From Thiodiazotropha sp050305975 (GTDB lineage Bacteria > Pseudomonadota > Gammaproteobacteria > Chromatiales > Chromatiaceae): a stretch of DNA of 64,000 nt. This document shows, in pieces, positions 8,517 to 20,721 of this stretch. The position numbers and the translations under genes are program-made. Where the stretch lies: assembly GCA_050305975.1 (NCBI GenBank), contig JBNLGI010000014.1, positions 1 to 64,000 of the forward strand. The letters run 5' to 3'. Each line of letters starts with the position of its first letter. The stretch's first letter is position 1. The notes beneath the pieces are model-generated. The model had not been told where the DNA came from. It was given only the letters and a program-made list of their open reading frames with translations, and ran no database searches.

Positions 8517-10349
8517 ATGATGTTGCGTAAAATTCTGCTACCCACCATTTTCATGGTGCTGGGTTACGGTTTTTGGATCAGCCCGGATTTCAAGGTCATC
8601 GCCGCCGGGGTGGCCATCTTTCTATTCGGCATGCTGTCGTTGGAGGAGGGCTTCAAGGCCTTCACCGGGGGGCTGCTGGAACGGATCCTTCAGCGCACCA
8701 CGGACCGCCTGTGGAAGAGCCTCAGCTTCGGCATTCTGACCACCACCCTGATGCAGTCGAGCTCGCTGGTCTCGGTCATCACCATCTCGTTCCTGAGTGC
8801 GGGGCTGATAGAGTTGGCCTCGGGCATCGGCATCATCTTCGGCGCCAACCTGGGCACCACCACCGGTGCCTGGCTGGTTGCGGGGCTTGGACTGAAGGTG
8901 AAGATTTCCGCCTACGCCATGCCGATGCTGGTGTTCGGCGTGATTCTGATCTTCCAGAAGTCGCGTTCCTGGAAGGGCGTGGGCTACATCCTGGCGGGAC
9001 TGGGCTTTCTGTTTCTTGGCATCCACTATATGAAGGAGGGTTTCGAGGCCTTCAAGGATGCCATCGATCTGGCCGCCTATGCGATGCCGGGGCTGAAGGG
9101 ACTGCTGGTCTACAGCCTGTTGGGTATCGCCGCCACGGTAGTCATGCAATCGAGCCATGCAACCCTTGTGTTGATCATCACGGCGCTGGCGGCCCAGCAG
9201 ATCACCTATGAAAACGCCCTGGCCCTGGCCATCGGCGCCAATGTGGGGACCACCATCACGGCCATTCTCGGCGCCATGAGTTCCAATGTGCAGGGACGAC
9301 GTCTGGCGGGGGCGCATCTGGTATTCAACCTGGTGACCGGTATCGTGGCGATCCTCTTCATTCAGCAGTTTCTATTTGCGGTCAACGCCAGCAGCGACTG
9401 GCTGGGCATCGCCGATGACGATTACACGCTCAAACTGGCGCTGTTTCACACCCTGTTCAATCTGGTGGGCGTCTGCCTGATGCTGCCCCTGACCGGCAGA
9501 CTGGTGCAGGGCTTGGAGCGGTTGCTGCGAGGACGCGAGCGATTGGTCGATGAGCCGCGCTTTCTGAATGAAGCGGCGATGGAGCTGCCGGAATCGGCCA
9601 TGCAGGCGATCCGAAACGAGATGGGCCATCTGCTGGATAACGCCTTCGATGTGATCTCCTCGGCACTCAGCCTCAGGCCGGACAGCGTACGTTCGGACAG
9701 CGATCTTCGTGCGCTGGTGGAGCGATCTCCCCAGGTGGCCAAGATCGATATCGACGCACTCTACGAGCAACGCATCAAGTCCCTCTACAGCGCCATCACC
9801 GCCTACATCAGTCAGGTTCAGGCCAGCGCATCCGAGCACTACGGCGAGGAGCTCTATCAGCTGCGCATGGCGAGCCTGAACATTGTCGAGGCGGTGAAGG
9901 ATATCAAGCATCTGCAGAAAAACCTGGTGCGCTACACGCAGTCGGCCAATGGATCGATCCGCGAACAATACAACCGTCTGCGGCTGCAGCTGGCGGCGGT
10001 ATTGCGAGAGCTGACAACGATCGAGTCCGAAGTGCCGGCAGGGGTCTCGCCGCTCTCTCTCGATGCGGTGAAACTGGCCATCGAAGAGGACGACATCATC
10101 GCCAACGGGGTGCTCGATCGGCTGATCAGGGAGAATGCCATTACTGCGGAGATGGCCACTTCCTTGATGAACGACAGTGCCTATGCCTATGATGTGGCGG
10201 ATAATCTGATCCAGATGGGCCGGATCCTGTTTGTGCCGCCGGGGTATGCAGCGCTGGATGTGGAGAGTGAGCTGATCCTGAACGAGGAGGAGATGAGCGA
10301 GCTTCTCGAAGAAGAACAAAATCCTCATCCGACCGAACGAGGCGACTGA
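8517..10349 (+). CDS. Na+/phosphate cotransporter with PhoU-like domain (NptA family)
   Basis: The membrane part carries the two inverted Na/Pi repeats with the QSSS and QSSHAT signatures, each followed by FGANLGTTTG or IGANVGTTIT. The cytoplasmic C-terminal half (about residues 360-600) is helical and PhoU-like. The frame opens at GTG 8493, but the tandem ATG codons at 8517 and 8520 follow a G-rich stretch and fit better; I use 8517. Proteins of this type couple phosphate flux, often export, to phosphate signalling. It directly follows the PiT gene and overlaps the next gene by one base. Confidence 0.9.
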   Translation: MMLRKILLPTIFMVLGYGFWISPDFKVIAAGVAIFLFGMLSLEEGFKAFTGGLLERILQRTTDRLWKSLSFGILTTTLMQSSSLVSVITISFLSAGLIELASGIGIIFGANLGTTTGAWLVAGLGLKVKISAYAMPMLVFGVILIFQKSRSWKGVGYILAGLGFLFLGIHYMKEGFEAFKDAIDLAAYAMPGLKGLLVYSLLGIAATVVMQSSHATLVLIITALAAQQITYENALALAIGANVGTTITAILGAMSSNVQGRRLAGAHLVFNLVTGIVAILFIQQFLFAVNASSDWLGIADDDYTLKLALFHTLFNLVGVCLMLPLTGRLVQGLERLLRGRERLVDEPRFLNEAAMELPESAMQAIRNEMGHLLDNAFDVISSALSLRPDSVRSDSDLRALVERSPQVAKIDIDALYEQRIKSLYSAITAYISQVQASASEHYGEELYQLRMASLNIVEAVKDIKHLQKNLVRYTQSANGSIREQYNRLRLQLAAVLRELTTIESEVPAGVSPLSLDAVKLAIEEDDIIANGVLDRLIRENAITAEMATSLMNDSAYAYDVADNLIQMGRILFVPPGYAALDVESELILNEEEMSELLEEEQNPHPTERGD

Positions 10350-10594
10350 TGGCCACAGAAAAGCTGATCGAAAAGTTCCACCGCCTGCTCAATCTGGAGA
10401 AGCGCAAGCAGAAAGACAAGCGGGACAAGATCCGCGGCTTGCTGAAAAAACTCAAACAGCAGCAGAAGGCACTGGAAGCCAGGCTGGAGAGCGAGAAGAA
10501 CGCCGACGAACGCAAGCAGATCAAACGCCGCCTCAAGGTGCTGCAGGTGCAGCGCAAGAAAGGCGTAAAGCTGTGCAAGAGCATCAAGTGTTGA
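10349..10594 (+). CDS. Small basic coiled-coil protein of unknown function
   Basis: This 81-residue protein is almost entirely charged and helical, rich in Lys, Arg and Glu with heptad-like spacing (LLKKLKQQQKALEARLE), and ends with two Cys in LCKSIKC. Its start codon shares a base with the stop of the Na/Pi transporter, so it is translationally coupled to it. I do not recognise the family. The coupling suggests a partner of the transporter's PhoU-like tail, which is inference. Confidence 0.7.
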   Translation: MATEKLIEKFHRLLNLEKRKQKDKRDKIRGLLKKLKQQQKALEARLESEKNADERKQIKRRLKVLQVQRKKGVKLCKSIKC

Positions 10595-10614
10595 GGCCAC
10601 GCGGGTGAAGATCC

Positions 10615-10896
10615 GTGACAGCCAGACCTAGAAAGCCCGATACCCGAACCGCCATGCGCCGGCTGATCGCACAGATGCGAAAGGCCATCCCCTTCGGCCT
10701 CAATGGCGAACAGATCTGCGGCGACAGTTGCGAGGGCTGTTCCAGCAAGCTGCTGGTCTACCTGGAAACCGAACTCGACGCCTGGGAGCGCCGCCTGGCC
10801 GACGGCGAGGCTCCCAACTTCGGCGATCTGGATCGCCTGGCCAGGCAGGGGCGCAAGATCCAACGGATTTTGCAGCGCAACGGCGTTATCGAATGA
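10615..10896 (+). CDS. Conserved small protein of unknown function
   Basis: A 93-residue soluble protein starting at GTG 10615, 20 bases after the preceding small gene. It has a Cys-rich centre (ICGDSCEGCSSK, three Cys) flanked by helices, and the C-terminus LARQGRKIQRILQRNG is basic. The Cys pattern could bind metal, but this is not a family I can name. It appears to close the phosphate transport operon. Confidence 0.65.
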   Translation: MTARPRKPDTRTAMRRLIAQMRKAIPFGLNGEQICGDSCEGCSSKLLVYLETELDAWERRLADGEAPNFGDLDRLARQGRKIQRILQRNGVIE

Positions 10897-10986
10897 CCCA
10901 CCCCGCTTGAAAACCGGTTTGCCTCGCGCCACGCCGGAGCCTGCCGTTCCTCTCCTGAAAAACGGATTCAAATAGCGCTCCGACCA

Positions 10987-11003
10987 TTCAGCTTTCGTTC
11001 AGC
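10987..11003 (+). promoter_or_regulatory. Direct repeat TTCAGC-N5-TTCAGC, possible OmpR-family operator
   Basis: Two TTCAGC hexamers start 11 bases apart (10987 and 10998), one helical turn, about 50 bases upstream of the His/Tyr-rich gene start. Head-to-tail hexamers at this spacing are the usual operator form for OmpR/PmrA-type response regulators. The regulator is unknown. Confidence 0.4.
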
Positions 11004-11049
11004 CAAGTCTCCCTAAGCTTAAATCGAAGCTCATTGATGGAGACTTAAC

Positions 11050-11361
11050 ATGAAACGCAAGACACTGCTTATCGCGACCTTCCTCACCGCCTCGCTGGTG
11101 ATCGGCTCCACCGCGCAGGCCCATGACGACTACGGTTACCCGGTGGGCCTGTTGAGTGGCGTGCTGCTGGGACTCAGCCTGGATCATGACGACCACTATT
11201 ACTACTACAACGATGGACCCTATCGTCACTATCACCATCGTGACTATCGTCGCCATGACAGCCATGGGTACCAGTACCGTGACCGCTACAAGCACCACTA
11301 TGGCCATGACAGATACCGCCACGATCACGACAAGCACAACTACCGCGACAAGCGTCGCTGA
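11050..11361 (+). CDS. Exported His/Tyr/Asp-rich low-complexity protein
   Basis: The 103-residue precursor has a clear signal peptide (residues 1-24, cut after TAQA) and one short hydrophobic stretch (YPVGLLSGVLLGLSL). The remaining half is a polar run of His, Tyr, Asp and Arg with many YRH, HDH and YYYY patches. Such composition suits metal binding (copper, nickel, zinc) in the periplasm, but no defined motif is present. ATG 11050 follows a GGAG. A TTCAGC direct repeat lies upstream. Confidence 0.7.
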   Translation: MKRKTLLIATFLTASLVIGSTAQAHDDYGYPVGLLSGVLLGLSLDHDDHYYYYNDGPYRHYHHRDYRRHDSHGYQYRDRYKHHYGHDRYRHDHDKHNYRDKRR

Positions 11362-11379
11362 GATTGAGGGAGCGGAACG

Positions 11380-12132
11380 ATGTCGAACTCAGTAACGGGA
11401 TACCGACTCCTGGTCGGGGTTGCGATGGCGCTGAGCCTGAGCTGGGCCGGGGTAGCGTTCGCGGATGACGCGCGGGCGCGCCTCTCCCAGTCGGTCGAGG
11501 GCCCCGTCGCCCAAGCGTCGGCGGACGCTACGGAACAGCTGGATCGCGCGCCTCTGGATGAAGCGCAACCGCTGATTACCGGCGGCAGTCGCACCGAGAC
11601 GGTGAGCCAGCGCACGCTGGCGCATCCGACGGGGCGGGTCTTCAGTGTGTTCGATGCCGCCACCGTCTTGAGCTGGGATGACGACAACGACGGCTTCTAC
11701 CACCGTCTGCGGGTCAGCTTCGATCCGGATGTGAGCGATGGCAGCGAGGCCTGGGTCTACGCCCGGCTCTACCTCAGCCTGGAGGGCGGACCCTGGAACC
11801 ATCTCTACACCACGGAGGTGTTCCCCATCATCGGCGATGCCAGCGACGATGCCTATGAAGTGGTCACCCGGCTGCTCGACGGCTACCCAACCGGTTACTA
11901 CGACGTGCTGATCGAACTCTACGATGCCGACTACGATCTGCTGGTGGTCAACTACGGTCCCTATGAGGACGAAGATCTGGCGGTGCTGCCGCTGGAGGAC
12001 AGTTACCGCGACAGCTATGAGGAGATCGGTGGCGGCGGCGCCATGGGTGCGGGGCTGCTGTTGCTGATACTGGCCGGGGTGTTGCGGGTGATCGGCTCAC
12101 GCCAGCGAGGGCTGTCTCCGTCTGTGCGCTGA
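11380..12132 (+). CDS. Exported protein with GlyGly-CTERM-like sorting tail (choice-of-anchor H-like)
   Basis: The 250-residue product has an N-terminal signal peptide (about 1-29, ending AFA). A beta-rich acidic domain follows (about 85-210; FDAATVLSWDDDNDGFYHRL, YLSLEGGPWNHLY, LLDGYPTGYYDVLIELYDAD). The tripartite C-terminus has four Gly at 217-220, a hydrophobic helix (about 221-237) and basic residues. That layout is how GlyGly-CTERM proteins look; they are cut by rhombosortase and placed at the surface. The central domain resembles choice-of-anchor H proteins as I remember them. It is 18 bases after the His/Tyr-rich gene. Confidence 0.7.
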   Translation: MSNSVTGYRLLVGVAMALSLSWAGVAFADDARARLSQSVEGPVAQASADATEQLDRAPLDEAQPLITGGSRTETVSQRTLAHPTGRVFSVFDAATVLSWDDDNDGFYHRLRVSFDPDVSDGSEAWVYARLYLSLEGGPWNHLYTTEVFPIIGDASDDAYEVVTRLLDGYPTGYYDVLIELYDADYDLLVVNYGPYEDEDLAVLPLEDSYRDSYEEIGGGGAMGAGLLLLILAGVLRVIGSRQRGLSPSVR

Positions 12133-12153
12133 GTTGTGAGGCGTGTCCTGATC

Positions 12154-12176
12154 GCGACCCTTGCCGGGTCGCTTTC
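12154..12176 (+). terminator. Intrinsic terminator after the CTERM gene
   Basis: GCGACCC-TTGCC-GGGTCGC followed by TTTC gives a 7-bp GC-rich stem with a short T run, 21 bases after the stop at 12132. Confidence 0.6.
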
Positions 12177-12228
12177 AATTGTTATCATCGTCCCATACTC
12201 ACTGTCCGCCTGACCCGGAGGCCCCGTC

Positions 12229-13089
12229 ATGCTGCGAAGCCTGTTATTGATCATCGCCCTGGCCCACACTCTCCTGTTGACCGGCTGCGCAACCCTCGAA
12301 CAGGTCGGTCAGGCGTTGGAGGGGCAGAAACCGAGCGCCAGGGTTCAGGGTCTGAAACTGACCTCCCTCGACAGCAACGGGGTCGATCTCACCTTCGATG
12401 TGCAGGTCGACAACCCCAATCCGGTCGCCATCTCCCTGGCCGGCCTCGACTACGATCTGAAACTGCTCGGCAGCTCCTTTCTGCAGGGAAATCAAACCAA
12501 GGGGATGAAACTGGCGGCCAATGGCAGCAGCCAGGTGCAGGTGCCGGTCAGGCTCGGTTTTCAACAGCTGCTCGACAGCTACCGGCAGCTGCGGGGGGCC
12601 AAGCAGGTCGATTACCAGCTCGATCTGGGGATGGGCTTCGAGGTGCCCTTATTGGGGAAGGTGCGGGTGCCGGTGAGCTACCAGGGCGAATTCCCGATCC
12701 CCGAAATGCCAAGCGTGAGCCTGCGTTCGCTGGATGTGCAGCAGCTCTCGCTCAGCGGCGCCAAGCTGCTGATGCAGTTGGAGGTGGACAATCCCAACGC
12801 CTTCTCGCTGCTGCTGCAACGGCTCGACTACGGTCTGAAACTGAACGGCTACGATGTGGGTGGCGGCCTGGTCAAGCAGGGCGTAAAGATCGGACAGGAG
12901 GGGCGCGGTACCGTCTCGCTGCCCCTCGCTGTCGATTTCAACCAGGTGGGGATGGGACTCTACAAGGCCCTGCTCGGGCAGGGTATCCAGTACGACCTGA
13001 GCGGTTCGATGGATGCTTCCAGCTCCAATCCCCTGTTGGAGGCCTTTCGCATTCCCCTCGACAAACAGGGCCGGGTCGGCCTGAAATAA
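12229..13089 (+). CDS. LEA14-like (WHy domain) lipoprotein
   Basis: The 286-residue protein begins with a lipoprotein signal (lipobox LTGC, lipidated Cys 20). It then carries two WHy/LEA type 2 domains: residues about 40-140 with LDSNGVDLTFDVQVDNPNP and about 160-270 with LLMQLEVDNPNAFSLLL. The repeated VDNPNP/VDNPNA motif is diagnostic. LEA14-like domains are immunoglobulin-like beta folds linked to desiccation and stress in plants; the bacterial role is unclear. No LolD-type Asp follows the Cys, so outer-membrane sorting is likely. It is convergent with the C13 peptidase gene. Confidence 0.85.
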   Translation: MLRSLLLIIALAHTLLLTGCATLEQVGQALEGQKPSARVQGLKLTSLDSNGVDLTFDVQVDNPNPVAISLAGLDYDLKLLGSSFLQGNQTKGMKLAANGSSQVQVPVRLGFQQLLDSYRQLRGAKQVDYQLDLGMGFEVPLLGKVRVPVSYQGEFPIPEMPSVSLRSLDVQQLSLSGAKLLMQLEVDNPNAFSLLLQRLDYGLKLNGYDVGGGLVKQGVKIGQEGRGTVSLPLAVDFNQVGMGLYKALLGQGIQYDLSGSMDASSSNPLLEAFRIPLDKQGRVGLK

Positions 13090-13103
13090 CCACAGCAGAG
13101 CTG

Positions 13104-14546
13104 TCAGGGCAGGCAGGCGGCCCGGGTTTCCGGGTTCCGGCAGGCGATGTCGCTTCCGGTCGTCTCCCCGTGATCCTCAGCCGGGCCGAGCATGGCCAGC
13201 TTTTCGCGTATCACCCTACCGACGAACCGCTGGGGCTGTGAGGCCTTGCGGTTTTCCCGCTGCTCCTTCTCGGCGACCCAGGCGGCGGCCAGGTCGAAGG
13301 CGTCCACGAAATCCTGTTCACGATCCAGGGCGTGTTTGAAGTAGGCGGTGCCGAAATCGGTGAATTCGCTGCTCGCCCCGCAACCGAACGACTGTCGGTC
13401 CGGGGCGGCCGCGGTGATGATCAGCGTATGGGGATCCTTGAGGGGCTCGATGAAGCCGCCGGAATAGCAGCTGGAGACGACGATCACCCGCCAACGGATG
13501 CCGGCGTCGTCCAGCGCCTGGCGTACCTGTTGGGGCGTCAGGTCGTCGAGGGGCACGGGACCGAAGCTGACCGAGAAACGGTGACTGCGGCTGCCGTGGG
13601 AGGTCATGAAGAGAAACAGCAGGTCCTCCTCGGGATCCATGCGCTGTCCGATCTCGGCGAGGGCGGCGCGCAGGTTGTGGCGGTTGGCCAGGGGATAGCG
13701 CTCGAGCGTCTCTACGTTGTTGACCAGCACCAGGGATCGGTCCCGGGTATCGAAGCGCTCGTCGAAAAGCCTTGTCACATACTCCACCTCGTTCAGAAAC
13801 ACCTTCTCCAGGCCATAGCCGCCGACGGCCAGCAGATAGAGGTCGGTCACCCCCGGGCGCTGGTCCGAGATCTGTTGCAGCGACGCCTCCAGCAACGCCT
13901 GCTGGTCATAGAACAGATCCTCCACGCTCATTTCGTAGAGTTTGGCGTAGGGACCGCTGGACTCGTCAGGAGCGATCGTGTACCAGAGGTCGGTGCGGGG
14001 CAGTAGCCAGAGGCTGCCAACACTGAGACCGACATAGAAGACGGCAAGAAAGAGAGAGCGTCCTATACGCAGATAAGCGAACAGCCGCAGCAGTCGCACC
14101 AGGATGTAGAGCTGCCAGACGAGCGGCAACAAACCGACTGTCCAGGCGAACAGCGGGCCCGGATGGCCGGTTTCGCTGTGGTGGATAAACAGGTGGGCGA
14201 AGGCGAGGTAGATCGGCGTCGCGGCCAGGTAGGCAACCAGCAAGCCGCCGGTCTGGTCGCGATTGGCCCCGGCCCAGCGGGCGACCACCAGCATCAGCAT
14301 CAGCTCGAAGAGATAGGCGGCGCCGAGATAGTTCAATCCGTAGCTGGAGTAGGTGGCGGGGCGTTCGGTACCGGCAAAGGCGAACAGCGCCTCCAGTGCG
14401 AACAGGGTCAGCAGCAGCCAGAGTCCCTGATCAAAGCCGACAGTGAAATCGTCGGGCGCGACGGGCCGGCCGGTGGCGAGGCGCACGCCGGCTCGGAGGT
14501 TGCCTGCATATGCGGACAGGTTGGGATAGTTGGGGAATGCATCCAT
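13104..14546 (-). CDS. Membrane-anchored C13-family (legumain/caspase-fold) cysteine peptidase
   Basis: The N-terminal half (about residues 45-190) carries about five membrane helices. The C-terminal half is a soluble caspase-fold domain with the catalytic His in LFLFMTSHGS (about 314) and catalytic Cys in VVSSCYSGGF (about 358), both following beta strands as in C13 peptidases. Family members in eukaryotes include legumain and the GPI transamidase subunit GPI8; bacterial ones are uncharacterised. The domain probably faces the periplasm, though this cannot be settled by eye. The gene stands alone on the minus strand. Confidence 0.82.
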   Translation of the reverse strand: MDAFPNYPNLSAYAGNLRAGVRLATGRPVAPDDFTVGFDQGLWLLLTLFALEALFAFAGTERPATYSSYGLNYLGAAYLFELMLMLVVARWAGANRDQTGGLLVAYLAATPIYLAFAHLFIHHSETGHPGPLFAWTVGLLPLVWQLYILVRLLRLFAYLRIGRSLFLAVFYVGLSVGSLWLLPRTDLWYTIAPDESSGPYAKLYEMSVEDLFYDQQALLEASLQQISDQRPGVTDLYLLAVGGYGLEKVFLNEVEYVTRLFDERFDTRDRSLVLVNNVETLERYPLANRHNLRAALAEIGQRMDPEEDLLFLFMTSHGSRSHRFSVSFGPVPLDDLTPQQVRQALDDAGIRWRVIVVSSCYSGGFIEPLKDPHTLIITAAAPDRQSFGCGASSEFTDFGTAYFKHALDREQDFVDAFDLAAAWVAEKEQRENRKASQPQRFVGRVIREKLAMLGPAEDHGETTGSDIACRNPETRAACLP

Positions 14547-14643
14547 GACGTGGCTCCGTTTCCCTGGGGACTACTCAAACCTATCGGCAATCTCGACGGT
14601 CTCTTGATCGGCTTCGGTTTACCCCACTCCAAAGCCCGACGAT

Positions 14644-14673
14644 GCGTAGGGTGTAGCTTGCCGCACCCTACGC
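14644..14673. repeat. Palindromic repeat GCGTAGGGTG...CACCCTACGC
   Basis: Perfect 10-bp outer arms enclose TAGCTTGCCG. It is a slightly diverged and longer copy of the GGTGCGGC palindrome found at 292-309, where GCGTA also precedes the core. It lies in the 230-base gap between metH and the C13 peptidase gene, which otherwise holds nothing recognisable. Confidence 0.7.
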
Positions 14674-14776
14674 GTTCTCAGTTGTGAGGAAAGGATCGAG
14701 GGCGCTGTGTCCTGAACGTCATCCGCATGCCCAGTGAGTGCTGGGTGGGGCAGGCATCGCTCGTCGGAAGACTCAG

Positions 14777-18550
<3,774 letters not shown>

Positions 18551-18671
18551 CGGCTTCTCAGGTTTTCGAAAAAATGGCCGCCAATTATAGAGTGCCGCGG
18601 GAAGGCAGGCGAATTATCGCCTATGTGGGGCGGCAACTTATTGAAATAACGACCCAAATCGAGAGAATCGC

Positions 18672-19823
18672 ATGGTGAAACAGGCATTTCTGGTGGATGA
18701 CTCCAAGTCAGCCCGTATCGTGCTGAGCCGCTTGCTGAAGAAAAACGGATTCGACCAGGTGGATATGGCGGAATCGGGAGAGGAGGCGTTGGAGCAGCTC
18801 AAGAACATTACTCCGGACGCCATTTTTGTCGATTTCCTGATGGACGGCATGGATGGACTGGAGACCATCACCGAAATCAAAAAAGATCCTCGTTTCGTGG
18901 CTACCCCGGTGGTGATGTGCACCGCCAACGAGGGTGACGAGTATGTGCGGGCGGCGGTGGACCACGGCGCCTTGGGCATACTGGCGAAACCGCCCACCGA
19001 CCAGAGCCTGGGCGAGATCATCGCGATGATCGAACAGCACCAGCAGGAGGCTGCGGCCAATGACGCGGTGCAACCCGTGAGCGAGCCGGCCGAGACCGTG
19101 GAGATCGCTCCCGTCCAGCCGGCGGCGCCCGCTGCGGTCTCCCCGGTGGGACTCGATGAGGCGGCGGTGAGACGGATCGCTGCCGAGGTCGCCGGCGAGC
19201 GTGCTGACCAGATCGCCACCCGGCGGGCCGAGGAAGTGGCTGCGGAGATGGCGACTCGGATGGTGGCGGAGCGGGTCGAGGCGGCCGTCTCCGCTTACCT
19301 GGACGAGAATCTGGAAGCGGTGGTGGTGCGGCTGGTGGAGCAGCGCCTGGCCGCCTTCAAGCCGCCGGAAGTCGATCTGGAGGATCTGCGCAGTCAGGTG
19401 GTGCAGGAGGTCAACAGCGATCTGGAAGAGTTCGTGCGGCAGCTCAATCAGCGAACCGTCGAAGGGTTGATCGAAGCGAGCATCTACGAACAGATTACCG
19501 AAGTCGCCAACGATTTCTCGCAGCGGCTCAAGGATTCAGAACGGCGGATCATCCAACAGGTGCCGGAAAAGAACGAAATGATCGAGCACATCCGGGTGGT
19601 GACCGAAGGCTCGCTGGAAGCGCAGGTACGTGAAACGGCCACCCATGTGGCGCAGGAGATCTCCAATTCGGTGGCGACCGAAACCGTGGAGACGCTGCTC
19701 GATCAGCATCTGGCGCATCAAGCATTGGCGCAGCAGAGCCGTAAGAGTCCGCTGGGCTGGATCCTCGGTTTGCTGGCATTGGCCGCCGCCGGCGTTGGGG
19801 CCTATTTCTATCTGCTGGTCTGA
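18672..19823 (+). CDS. Receiver-domain protein with C-terminal membrane anchor
   Basis: Residues 1-120 are a complete CheY-like receiver: acidic pair D9/D10, phosphorylation site D54 (IFVDFLMDGMDG), conserved Thr in VMCTAN and K106 in ILAKPP. There is no DNA-binding or enzymatic output. Instead there is a Pro/Ala linker (125-160), a long acidic helical or coiled-coil region (about 165-355) and a single hydrophobic tail (about 361-382, WILGLLALAAAGVGAYFYLL) at the very C-terminus. It should be tail-anchored in the inner membrane with the receiver in the cytoplasm. It has no adjacent kinase; msrA follows 143 bases later. Confidence 0.82.
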   Translation: MVKQAFLVDDSKSARIVLSRLLKKNGFDQVDMAESGEEALEQLKNITPDAIFVDFLMDGMDGLETITEIKKDPRFVATPVVMCTANEGDEYVRAAVDHGALGILAKPPTDQSLGEIIAMIEQHQQEAAANDAVQPVSEPAETVEIAPVQPAAPAAVSPVGLDEAAVRRIAAEVAGERADQIATRRAEEVAAEMATRMVAERVEAAVSAYLDENLEAVVVRLVEQRLAAFKPPEVDLEDLRSQVVQEVNSDLEEFVRQLNQRTVEGLIEASIYEQITEVANDFSQRLKDSERRIIQQVPEKNEMIEHIRVVTEGSLEAQVRETATHVAQEISNSVATETVETLLDQHLAHQALAQQSRKSPLGWILGLLALAAAGVGAYFYLLV

Positions 19824-19966
19824 TTGCTGGCAAGGGCGTGGCGCCGGGCAGGAGGCCAAGGTGACTCGAAGATCATCCAATTGTTGTAGGGTCTCCCCCC
19901 GCAGCGGGCGCGCTATATTCCATTCGGTGTGTTGTTGATACTCAACCTGTCGGTGGGAGTAGCCTG

Positions 19967-20602
<636 letters not shown>

Positions 20603-20721
20603 TCGCTGAGCCCGCGCCCCACCGGCACGGATCGGTTCGCAGTTGCATACCGGAATGCAGCAGGGAAGCGGGTGAACTCCCGAAAGTGTCACCGGATAAC
20701 CAGAAGTCGCAGGGAGAGCGC

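Noticed and set aside
18551..18671. Possible cobalamin or SAM/SAH riboswitch before metH
   Set aside because: The gap to the divergent gene is only 121 bases and shows no B12 box or conserved SAH-type core.
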